From Gymnogyps californianus (taxonomy: Eukaryota; Chordata; Aves; Accipitriformes; Cathartidae): a stretch of 64,000 bases of DNA. The translations under genes and the position numbers were made by a program. A model generated the notes under the pieces. That model was not told the DNA's origin. It made no database searches and saw only the letters and a list, made by a program, of their open reading frames with translations. This document shows, in pieces, positions 38,301 to 50,300 of the stretch. How positions within the stretch are numbered: the first letter of the stretch is position 1; each line of letters starts with the position of its first letter. The stretch covers positions 17,968,368 to 18,032,367 of the forward strand of contig NC_059481.1 of assembly GCF_018139145.2 (NCBI RefSeq), given 5' to 3'.

Positions 38301-41300
38301 GCAAAATAAGAAAAAGCTAATGTGGGACATCTGCCATTCATTATTTTTCAAACAGTTGCCTTTTTTGAGAATTGTAAAATATCAATTAATAATAATTGTA
38401 ATATGATGTAAATGATAATTGTAGAGTTATTTCTACCTCAGTATGTGATTATTTAAAAGCTTAATGACAACATTCAAAACACGGTTGTATTTATATATCT
38501 ATATTATGAGATGGCTTTGATCTGAGAGGTGAATTCCCCCTCTAACTTGTACAAGAGTGGTGTTGGCACACGTGACACTGGATTGCAGAAAGGGGGGAAG
38601 CAAAGACATAAAGTTTCTTTAGCAAAAAAGCAGCCAAAAGAACCTCAGGAATTCTTCTGGGATTTTTAGGAAGGCATGGGCTAAAGTGGACCTAGCCAGT
38701 GAGACAGAAAATACATTGGTTTAAAGTAGTAGCTTTTGGTACTCTTGGGTGTGCTTAGTTAACATTCAGAGTGCAGATGATAGAAGAGTTGGTGCACACT
38801 GTAATTTTTTTTAAAGACGATGTTTTAAGCCCTCATATTTCAAATGCAAATTGCTCAGCCATTTCCAGTGGAATCAGAATAGTGAAATGGCTCTGTCCAC
38901 ATTAGCACTTAACAGCAAGATGATTTTTTTTTTTTCCTTTTTAAATTAGCTTACTGTAGAACCAGATGGCACCAAAAGTATAAGCCATGTTTCTTACTAA
39001 TGGCTCTGGGTCCCTCCACTTTTTATTCTTGATTTTTTTTTTTTTTTAAATTTCCTCTTTTTTTTTTTTTTGGTGCAATGCAGGTATTTTGAGTTTGTTG
39101 ATTGTTGTGTTCCATGAGGGAGGGGAGGTAAGTGAATGCAGTAGTAGATCCAGCCTCCTACTTATTAATAAGCTTTTCTAACACATTTGACAAGCTGCTG
39201 TTTGAATTATTTTACTAAACACTTTCTTTGTTTTACTCCTTCTCTTTTTCCTCTTTCTGGGTTCTCTTTGGTACGGTGGTGGGGACTCATGAATAGAGAT
39301 GGTCAAGTCGGAAGAAGCGAACTTCATCCAAGGTAATCCATATTTTTTTATCTTCAAAAAAAAGTCCCCTCCCAAAATATTTGTGCCCTCCTCTGAAACA
39401 AAGCATAAAAATATGAAAACTCTGAAGTCTAGATGCAACCTGTCTAAAAGTGGTAGCAGTATTTTGCTTTTTTGATTTTTTTTTTTTTGTGGTGAGAAAT
39501 TGCCACTGTTTTGTTATTGTAGGTCCTACTGTAGTGTCTAGTGGCAAGTGACAGTAAGACACCACTCAGCAAAGAGCTGTAGAAAGAGAGAAACTGTCTG
39601 TGCTAAGGAAATGGGTGTAAATATAACCAAAAAAAGGGGCTATGGGAGATTTGAGTTGCTTAAGGATACCCGAAAGATGGCCGGTAGTTGCTACTGGAGT
39701 TGAACATGGGTCTCCTGGTTCCCAGTCTAATTGTTTGGATTGCCTCTCACCATGGGGGGAATTTGTGAGGCAGTATTTCTTCTGGTCACTCCTGTGGGTT
39801 TTGAAATTCCTTTTGTTTTTAGGAGGGAGACTGAGCAGGGAGTTTTCATTACCAGCAATGTAACAGGATTTCCAAGATTTGTGTGTTGCTGCATATCTAC
39901 ATAACTTGCTTCCCTTGGTCTTCTGTAGTATCCCTGCAGGCTTACATTACTTTTATATTCCTGTACTGTCTCATTTTTGCATTAGATTTTAGCTTGTTCG
40001 GGAAACAGACTGTGGCTTTTTATTTGTTGTGTAAAGCTTTAATTTGCTATTGAGTAAATAACAATGATATAGAAACTGCAGGCCCCAGTACCCAGCTTGA
40101 GCTATACAGTCTAACTTTCTGAAAAGCAGAATTTGGCTCTTATGAGAACACATACGCATCTTGATATTTTCCCTATATAACTATCGGTTTGTGCCTAAAT
40201 AAATTGAATAATTAACCTCCTCTTGTTTTAGTCATTACAACTGTAGTGTGCTATGTAGAGGAGCCAACCCTCTCAGGTATTCTGCCAGCAAGTATATTTT
40301 TGTCAACAGAAGAAGTGCAAAGTACAACCCTTGGAGCTGGACGGCAGCTCGGCGAGCCCCGGTTCCAGGGATATCGCAGCCCTTCCCGCGGGGCTCAGCG
40401 CGGAGAGCCGCCAGGCATCCCTGAATGCCATATGACAGAAAGTGATGGAATAATTGAAGAGCTCAGCACTTTAGTTTTTAACTGAAGCTCTGGAAATTAC
40501 TGTGCCCTCACTCAATCTGTGTAGCTTGATCCCCCTTTTTCTCACACACGCACACACAGCTGTCTCTTGATGCTGGTTGGCTTTGGGTCCCAGGAAAGGG
40601 AGCCAGGTTTTTAAACTCTGGTCCTTTTTGTCCAGAATAGCCAAACTTCTGTCTTGGTTGCTGTCACTGGAATTTTTTTTTTGGTTGTACGCTATATCTC
40701 ATTGCATTTTGAATAATTTTACATACAGTTTTTTGGACCTTTAGCTGTAAGCCATACTGGCAAATCATTCAGTTCTCAAGACTCTGGCTTGTGCCTTAGC
40801 ATCTTTTAAAACAAAATTAAGAGATGCTGAAGCATGGTACTGATTTAGAAGTGAAAGTATTGTTTAAAAGAGGAGGGGAAAAAAAAAAAAGCTGCAACCC
40901 TGTGCTCTATTCTGTTCCAGTCACTAGAGGGTAGGAGAGCTTCAGTTCTTCCTAGGGAAGACACAGTTCATGCTCCAGTGTGATCTCTAAAGAAAAGCTC
41001 TGTGACCATCCAAAGGCAGTAAAAACATTTCCCAGCATGCGCTGGAAAAATCTGACAAAGCAGTATTTCCTAGTTTATTGATTCTGCTACTGCACTAAAA
41101 CACTAGTACTGTACATCAATAACAATCTTTAGTTAGGAAACTCTGGTCTGTGGAAGCGGTACTAGCAGTTTGTGGCAGAACATAAAGGCTAGAAAGAAAA
41201 ATTGTGTGCATGGGGAATATAGGTGTCTAGGGAAGGCACAAGAGGTTATGGAAGAATAGCCAGAGAGTATGATGGGGTAGAAAACAATGTTGCTGGACGA

Positions 41301-44300
41301 GATAAAGACACAGGAATAAGGAGAGCAGGGGAAATGGAGAGAGCTCTGTAACAGATACACAAACTCGTCTCTTTTGGCTACTGAGCTGACTCTGGTTGTT
41401 GCAGGAGAAAAAGGCCGTATACTTCCCATTTGAGCAGCTGAACTGAGATCTAAATTTCATCTCTGTAGGTTTAGGCAAATAAAAGTTTTCTATTTGAAAT
41501 AGTTTTCCAGGGTTTTTTGTGCTGAACTATAGCTGACCTCTATTGTAATATTTAGCTTTTCCTCTACAAATACAGGGAAAATGTCTTATATTCAATTTGT
41601 CCATCCTTAAAATAACTTTCACAGCTTTTTTTAATCTGTATTGCCTATATGAAAGAAATCTGGTTATACTCTAATTTGACCATTTTATGTTATCTTAGTG
41701 TGGATTTGGCACATCAGTGTCATAAATGAGTCTTTTCCCATTAATCATGGGATTCTTGCTGGCTTCTCAAATTCACCCCAAATGGTTAGTACCCCTGTTG
41801 ATGGCATTAATACCTGATGCAACTCCGTGTCAGACTGGTGAAGGGGTTCACGTGGGCTGTTGTGGATACTATATACTCTTCATGTGTGTTCTTTGAGCTC
41901 CCTTGCTTTTTGAAGAAAAAGCTACATTTCAGACAACAATGAAAACAGCATCAGCACAAGATCTCCAGTCTAGCTGCGGTTGCCTCATGGTCATTACAGA
42001 TAGTATGCAGGAAGGATTTCAGCAACTGAATATTGTCTTTTAAATCATTTTGGTGCAAGAGCTGTTGAACTGGATGATTTAGCTATCTCTTGATTACACA
42101 GTATATATTTTTCACTGCTGCTAGAAGGGAATCATCGCACATTTGGGCAGACTCCCAAGACATGGGCAGCACATCCAGATCCCTCATTTTTCATGGGAGC
42201 TGAGAACAGCATTGTCCTCTGTGGGAGCTGTCTCCAAGAGCGCAGCTTTCTTCTTTTTCTCATGGAGGGTGGCATTGCAAAGGGAAGAGGATACTATTAG
42301 GCAGTATTAATATGTGCACTCATATCTGTGTATTGGCAAGCTCTCCCCTCTTTTCTGTTTTTCTTTCTGGGTCTATCTGGGGCGCAGAGGGAGTTGGTAG
42401 CTATCTCCACTGGAGCCCAACATGCTGATGCTCAGTAGCCTTGTTTGTCCCGGGTGGCTTGAGTCTCACCCTGAGTGCCCCGCACACTATTTCCAGCATT
42501 TGTACAGCTGAATAACCTTTAAGTGTTGAACATCTATGAAGCAAATAAGCAGGTTTGCTTGGGGTGGATTGACCTGCAGCAGTTCAGTCCTGAAACAAAA
42601 GCGACACAATTGCCACCTTGATAGCCTAAGCTGATTGAATAAATTGGCTGAAAGGCTGACCGGACCGAAGTGCTCCTCAGCATCTCATTGCAGGGGAAAA
42701 TCCCTCACTCTCCTTTTTTTTTTTTTCTTTTTTTCTTTCTTTTCTGCGTGGGCTGTTAGGTTTCATTTTTGCCTGCCTTGTTGTATTTGGCTTTCTCCCA
42801 CAATACCCCGTGGGCAGCGACGCTCTCCAAGCGTTTCGCGGAGCGGAGGGACTCGGTTGCCACAGGGTCACGCATTGTGGCGGCAATCTCGTGTCGGTTC
42901 ACTTGCCTTTTTCTCGCTGCCCTCTCCTCTTTCCCAAGGGGAGACTGCCTCTGCAAAATGGTTTCCTTGCCTAATGAGGAGAGGTCCAAAGAGTCTTCCT
43001 ATTTGTGTGTTGTTGTTTTCTCAAATGGCAAATTACGTGGCCCAGTTTCGATGTTGACCTCTTCACAGGGATTGCAGCAGGCTTTCTGTTGTCCTGTCTC
43101 ATCCTTTTAAATGAAAGATGTGAGAGACGGGCTCGCTTCACACTTGGCCACCTCGCCGTGTCATTTAAATGTACAATTTTTCTGCATCTCTTTATTGCTT
43201 CAAAAACAAGTTTGAACTTGGGGCATGTACGCGTGTGTCAGGAAAAGAGACAGATTTGAAAGCAGCCCTGATGCACCAGAGGGGATTCGCTGGGTGCCTA
43301 TAGAGGGAGATTATATACAAATGGTGTTATCGGGGAGACCCGAGCTCCTAAAGGATTTTGTGAAGCTGGATCAATGAGCTGGTTCTTTCCCCTCCAAAGC
43401 TCTGTCGTTCTTGCTTGTCTCCTGTATTTGGCTCTGAAGGCAGAATATGGCCCACCTGCTCATTCTTGTCCAGCTTTCTTCTTTAAACCAGAAATAGAAA
43501 GTAATAAAAAAATTGAAAGTTGGTGTGAGAAGCTTTTATATTCATTTTGAAACCAGGAACTAGATTCTGAAAATCATATTGTGAGCACTGATTTTTAATT
43601 TTTCTGTTCAGAGATGTGGGATGTTTTCTGGGCAAATGTTCTTTCTATGCAGTAGGGAGAAGAACCATCTTCTGTTCCTCAAGTGGCAGGGTCCTGCTCT
43701 ATGACAAGGCCGTACATTTGTTTCAGAGAAGATTACTCATTACTTACCTGATGTTGCACAGTCCCTAAATCTGCAGTAAATAAGGGCTCTTAGACTTTAA
43801 AAATATCTAGTTTGTTTTTAAGAGTAAAGCTGTCTGGATATTCTTGTGCTTATTGTTTTCTTTCTGACTGGCTTGTTTGAGGGATGCTTTTTGTTCAAAT
43901 TGTTATCCGTTTTACAGCAGTGAACTGCTCATAAAGGTGACCTTTATGGTATCACTGGTTATTTGCACACAGAGCACAGCCAAAATCCGAGCTGTATCTG
44001 GAGACAACCCCTCAAATTCTGGTCTCAAGGCCATCTTGATTTCAGAAGTGATGGGGGGCAGGAAGGAATAAGCAAACTTGTCCAATGTCTTGTGCTTGAC
44101 ATGTGCCAACTTCCATCATAAAGCATGTGTTTCCTAATTTCCCGCCCTATAGCCTGATCCTAGCTTCAGCCAACTTTTCCGTACCTCTGCAAGGCACCTT
44201 TACTTTGGTCTGGGATGTAGCCAGAGTGTGAGCTGGCTGACTGCAGGGAGTTTACAGGAGAATATAGCAGGAGAGTCCTGAAGGACCTGGCATCCAGTCT

Positions 44301-47300
44301 GGGAGCATAGCTGGAAAGAGCTCAGGTTCAGCAGCAGGAGGAGCTGAAGTACCCAAGTGCAGAGGTGTCCATAGCCTGGGAGGTAACAGGGAGAGGGAAG
44401 AGCCGAATAGATAAAAACACTTTAAAATTGTCACTCTTTAAGCAGTTATGTCCTCCTTTTCTGGCCGGTATAGACAGGGGCTTTGACTTTTCTGGTCTCA
44501 TTGTGAAGGCAGGTTAGTGTAGTGATGGCTGAAGCGAGGGAAAGTGTTTGGCATGGTTTTTTCAGTGCTTGTTTTGCCCCTGAGTAATTTTGTTGGACTA
44601 ATCGCTGCACTTCTCTGTGCTCTGCTCTGTAATAGTTTTGCCAACTCGCAGGGAGGCTGTGAAGTTTAATCAATTAACTCTGTGTAAATCAGTTTGAAAC
44701 AAGTAGGTGCGGGGTATCAGAGAGGAGGTAAGACTTTTACAATAAATAGTACAATATCATTTTCTTGTCACATGGGAGGCATTTTCTGTAGTGCAGGCTT
44801 CCCCAGGCAACACTGAAGTCTACTCATTGATGGTCCAGGTCTGTGGATCTACCACACATCTGGGTTTGCCCAGATGTGCTTCCTTCCAGAAACTGAGTGG
44901 AATCTGAGACGCTACCTGTTTGGCTGGGATTTCCATCAGGGTGGTCAGAGGAACAGCCTGCCAAATACCCGGGGAGGCTGGAGAGGTGGCCGCAGAGCAT
45001 GCACGGAGTGATTCTTTGGTATGTGTGTAGATGATACGAGGCACAGGAGACGTGCCAGACCTGCTGAGCACACACTGTGGGAACGACCTGGGCATGTCCA
45101 GGAAATCCAAAGTATGCCTGACGTGACGGGCTGTCTTGCAGGGGTGCAAGGCAAGCAGCCTTCCCGGGCTCTGTGCTGCTCTGTTTGGAGAGAGGCTTGT
45201 GGTGGTGGTAGAGCTGGGTTGGGGGAGGTAAGAAGCAGCCTGCAGTCATTGAGCCTGTATCGAGGTGCTGCAGATCAGCACTGTGCCAAAACCAGTTGCA
45301 AACATCTTGGCTTCTCTATCTAGTGTGATGTTCTAAAGTGATGCTAGATTTCATGCAGAAAGTAGCCAGGTCCCGTTAGCTGGAGGCCAATGTACCCCTC
45401 TTCTGAGATGAGCACAGAGCACTTTTGCAGCTGTGTAGCCATCCGGAAAGGGGGTGCACAAGGCCATTTGCTAGAGGCCACCTGTTTTGGAAGGTCAGAG
45501 TTGATGCATTGCAATGTGCTCTAGTAATACTGAGCTGCAGGCGCTGATTTTTCCTGGGACCGCGTGGAATCCGGGCTGGTTTGGGTACCTCCCAACAGTC
45601 CTTTGAATTGTCAAGTCAGTGGCTAAAAGGGTGGGGTTATGTATGCTACAGAACTTGGGTAGGGAGGCCCCCAACGCTGTGACTCCCTAAAATTCTGGCC
45701 TGGTTAAAAAATGAGAAGAATCCAAATTTGATTTGAAAACTGAGTGATAACAACTGTCTTTTGTGTTCAGCCTGGAAGCTTTGAAGAGAACTGGATGCTT
45801 TGTTTTAAAAAATTGTAACGCGGATAATAAACTTTGTCTGGGTGTTTTTTTTTTTTGTGTGAACTAACATCAAATACCTCTTCCTCCTCTGAGGAAGGAG
45901 CTGGGAGGGAGGGAAAATCCTTGGTCCTAAAGCAGCAAGTACATCACATCAAACATGACTATGTTAAATACTAAAATGTTCAAAGTACAACCGAGATAGA
46001 TAAAGGCTTTGATGGGAAGTGGATATTTCCCAGGGACATTACAAGCAATAATCCAGATGTTATGGTGTAATGCAACGAGTGTCCATGGATAGATGGGGAG
46101 CTCAAGCCAAGCAGCGCCTGCTGTAGGCCTTAGCCCTCCACTCCCATGCTGTTACGCCATATGGAAGCAATCTCCAGGCCCCCTTAATAGCCAGCTTTGG
46201 ATTCCATTTTCACAGGGCTCATAGAGCTAAGTGGAGCTGTTTTATGGACAAGTTAGATAGAAGCCTTTCCAAGATAAACATCCAATTCGAAATTAGGACA
46301 TACCAAGCTGCAAAATTATTTTAGGGCATATTTCATGGAAGCACTGCCATTTTTCTAAGGCGATTGCCAGACTGTAGAATGCCCTTTGATCCCTTGTGGA
46401 CATTACTCCCTTTTTTTATAAAAAGGATTTTGAAATAGTTGCAGTGTTTAGGGAGGAATATATCTGCTGGGACTTTGAAGTATGTCCATGGGAACAGTCA
46501 TGCTTTAGCTTTTTGGCCTAAAAGACGAACTTTCAAAAAAAAAAAAAAATAAAAAAGAAATTACATTGCAGCTGGATTTATGAATCAAAATCTCATTTTC
46601 TTTTTAAAGGTAGGAATTTTTAACCAGTGTGCCAGGAAAGCCAAACGAGGTGTTTAAATAGAAGTATATTAATATGCTTGTGGGATTCAAAGAGTTGGGA
46701 ATTTAAACCAGTACAAAGTGAGTAAAAAATTTGTGAGTTCACCACCCATGATTTAAGAATTTTGTTGCTGGGTAATTGATCCATAAAAAGTAATCTTCAG
46801 ACATCAGGTGCTTTTGCAATTGTTTTTTTTAGAAACAACATTTCTTACTTGCTTTTAAAGCTAACACGTCCTGTTTTAAAGTGACTTGTGAAATCTTCTC
46901 CTCTGTCTTGCTCCCACCTGTATATGACATGATTGAAGCTCCGAAGTGTGGCGAGTTAAAAGTTGCTTCACGAGAATAAAATATGGCAGGATTTTTACTG
47001 AGAGAAGAAAAGTATAGCCTTGAGTTTTAATGTTTCCAGCTCACTCCCCCCAAATAAAGGCCTATTTAATCATCCTCTGTCCAATAAAATATTGCCAGTT
47101 AGCAAACTGTTAGCACAGCCGTGCTATGTAGGATGAAGCTGCGAAGGTAACAAATGTGGCTACCAGGTAACCATAACTCCAGATAAAGAGCCTGGCGGTG
47201 TCAGTGTTTTTTCAGCAGGCATCAGTATTTTTGATTCGTGAGCTTGGTTTCTGGAAGCAGGAGCTCCAAAGGCAGCAGGCAAAGAGCTAACGCGGATGAC

Positions 47301-50300
47301 AGGCGGTTGAGTGACTGAGGAGGTGGAAGATGCGTGTTCAGCCTTTCACCTGGCCATAGACTTTATGGTTGTGGGCTGTCTCCCCGGAAAGGACAGACCC
47401 GTGTTTTTATGGACGTAGCTGGAGACATTTAAGAGTTTACTTTAGTTTCTCCCCTCTTCCACCTCTCCTCCCCATCGCTCTCCTGTGTCCTTCCCTGAGC
47501 CAAGGTGACAGATTGCTCTGAATGCTTGAGGTCTGCTCTTGCCGAAGCTCAGCCAGGTTAGCTGAAGTCGACTTCTCTGGTGGTTTAAGCTAACCCTGCT
47601 GATTTTGCTCTGATGCTGAGCACCGTCCCTTAACGGGGCCGGCTGTAGTACAGTACAGGCAGAAAATCTATAGCATCCTACTGTCCTCCATTCTGTGCTT
47701 ATTCCTGGGGGATCATGGTACCTCTCTCACTTCTGGTACTTTCATATCACAGTCAGTCTGAGCATAAAAATGTGGGTTACGGTGTATAAATGTTTCGTGT
47801 TGCTGACTTGCTTTTCAGTCAAGTTTCATGCGGAGCATGCGACTCTCCGACTCTTTGCGCAAGAATCAGTTGTGGAACGGGCTGGTCACCATCACGCTCT
47901 TGGAGGGGAAGAACATCCCCGGAGGGGGCTTGGCAGAGATTTTTATTCTCCTCAAACTGGGAGATCAAAGATACAAGAGTAAGGTAAGTATTAAGGATTT
48001 CCTTAAGTTTGCTGAAGCCAATAAGGTACTTGGTGTTTCTTTACTGGTGTTGCTACCTCAGATGGAACTATTCTTGAATCTCTTTTATATAAGTGAAATC
48101 AAAACCAGGAGACCAGATCAGGGACACTAATATTTTGCTAATATGTTTTACATGCCAATATAGAAATAGGAAGTTAGGAATATTGTGTGTAGCTGGTTTT
48201 GTGCATTTAACATAGTCATCATATTGATGGATGTTTGACATTAGTATGAAATAAAGTTACATGCATCACATGTGTTTTGTTCTCTGCACATACAGAAGTT
48301 AGGTTTGCAATGTTAGGTATGCTGGAAAAGCAGACCTGAAATGGTCCCCAGTGCAGGGGAATTTTTTTTAAATTTTTATTTTTTTAAAGCACCTTTATTG
48401 AAAAATATGTTACCTATAACAGGAAAAAAAAACCAAAACAAAACACACAGAATATTCCATGGTTTTAATTTGAATTTTTATTCCTCTAGGCTGTGTTTAC
48501 TTGTATCCAGTACTGTTTCATGGGAATCTAAGAAATGAATGGGGTTCCCAAAGAGATATGTTTCATCTCCGAAGTCCAATAAGGAGAGGGGCTGTAATTA
48601 AAATATTCTGTTGAGAAAGCAAGAGCTCTGTATGTCATGAACTGGAAGTGCGGAGGGAGGAGGAGGAGGAAACAAACTCCCTTCTGTACAAAATGTACAG
48701 AGCAAGCTCACAGAACATAACATTCAGATGTAGGCGCATCTGAAAGCTGCAGTCTGTCCCCCACATCAGACCTCAAACCAAGGTCATGATATAATGTTTT
48801 TATTTAGAAAAGCAGCTTTGAAAAAATAACAAATGGGTGAGTTATTTTAGAATAAATATACATTATTCCAGTTAAGATCCCTTTTTATGTTTCTCTTTTA
48901 ATGGTCCATAGCCTGTGTCATGAATCTGCAAGACTGCACTGTTTGCAGTCACAGAAAATTAAAAAGTTTAAAATGGGGAGTCAAATACAACGATGTCTGC
49001 AGTGAGTTAATTGCTTAGTATTTCTGTCTGGGGTCCAGCAAAAGTTGGGGACTGCAGCTTTTACGCCCTAATAAGACTTCAAACTGGCAGTAATTCACAT
49101 TCTTTCCTGGAGTTTATTCAACTTATAAAGTATGATCTCTCATGGTCCAGAAAAGCAGACAAGGTGGGAGGAATCTCAGTCATGGTCCAGCTCATCCTGT
49201 CTCCTCTCAGTGGCCGTGCTGATATTGATGGTGGGTGGTGCAGTGCGATATGAATTGCAAGTGATTTAAGTCCCAATCCAGTGAATACTCAGAGTAACCT
49301 GAACACATGAACAATCTCGCCAAACTCAGAGGGACAATTTACAGATATCAAATTAACTGGATGTTCATAATTTCCAGGCTGTAATAATTTCTTTGTAATA
49401 ATGTTCATAATTTCTTTGCCTGTATCTTAACACAGAAGGGTAAAAAATACTGATTTGGGTTCCTTAATTCATTCAAACCTGTTTTCAGGTGATCGCCCTC
49501 CAAACGTTTATTCTTGATTTCTTCCAGTCTGATGTTGAATGATGATCACAGTCCACTGAAAGTGGAGCTGGTGGATCCACCTTGCATTTCAGAATTTCTC
49601 CAGCCATTCATTCATGTCACGCTTGTGTATTTATCATTATTGGGAGAGAGGAAAGAGTTTTTAAGGAAGATGAGGCTGTGCATGATGGACTGGAGAGCTC
49701 TGGCTGGAATGACTTTAGTACTTGATGCCCTAACATCCAGCCTTGTTCTCGTAGAAGAATTGATATGTGCTTTACTGTCGAAATAAGTACCGTTTAAGAA
49801 AAGTAAATATTATAACTGCATGTTTTCTAGACACTGTGTAAGAGTGCAAATCCTCAGTGGAGGGAACAGTTTGATTTTCACTACTTCTCTGACAGGAAGG
49901 ATATGTTGGACATTGAGGTCTGGAGAAAGGATAACAAAAAGCATGAGGAACTTTTGGGAACGTAAGTTGGGGATTTTTTTTTTCTTTTTTTGGGGGGGTA
50001 TAAGTACAAAAGATAATGTGATTTTTATTATTATTTTTTTAAATTGATCAACTTATTTCATTACCAGCATCATGCTGTGTGTTTCTCTCCTTATTCTGGT
50101 CATGTCCAGATGCCTCTGTAAGGGTATGTTTATTAAAACCTATTAATGGGTAACAGATTAGCCACAACCTGGATGCAGAGACACCCCAGCTGACTCTGCA
50201 CATGCTGCCTGTAAAATCCAAAATACTGCGGGAGCTCGGTGGCAGCCGTTTCTGGGAGAGCCGGTGGCAGCAAGGAGGCAGTGTTTGTCTGCGTTTGCCT

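Larger units (their letters stand above)
39333..47818 (+). other. MCTP2 intron after the microexon
   Basis: This 8.5-kb intron includes GC-rich patches at 40335-40430 and 42805-42905, a T-rich tract at 42711-42744, a GC-rich stretch at 44.82-45.32 kb with overlapping open frames on both strands, and an A run at 46535-46560. None of the open frames resembles a known protein. Confidence 0.75.

Noticed and set aside
42635..43057. 140-codon plus-strand open frame over the T tract and CpG patch
   Set aside because: It reads through a poly-T run as poly-Phe, which marks low-complexity DNA; no known motif.
46380..46392. CCTTTGATC, a TCF/LEF-type core
   Set aside because: A single 9-base motif is expected by chance in 64 kb and has no supporting context.
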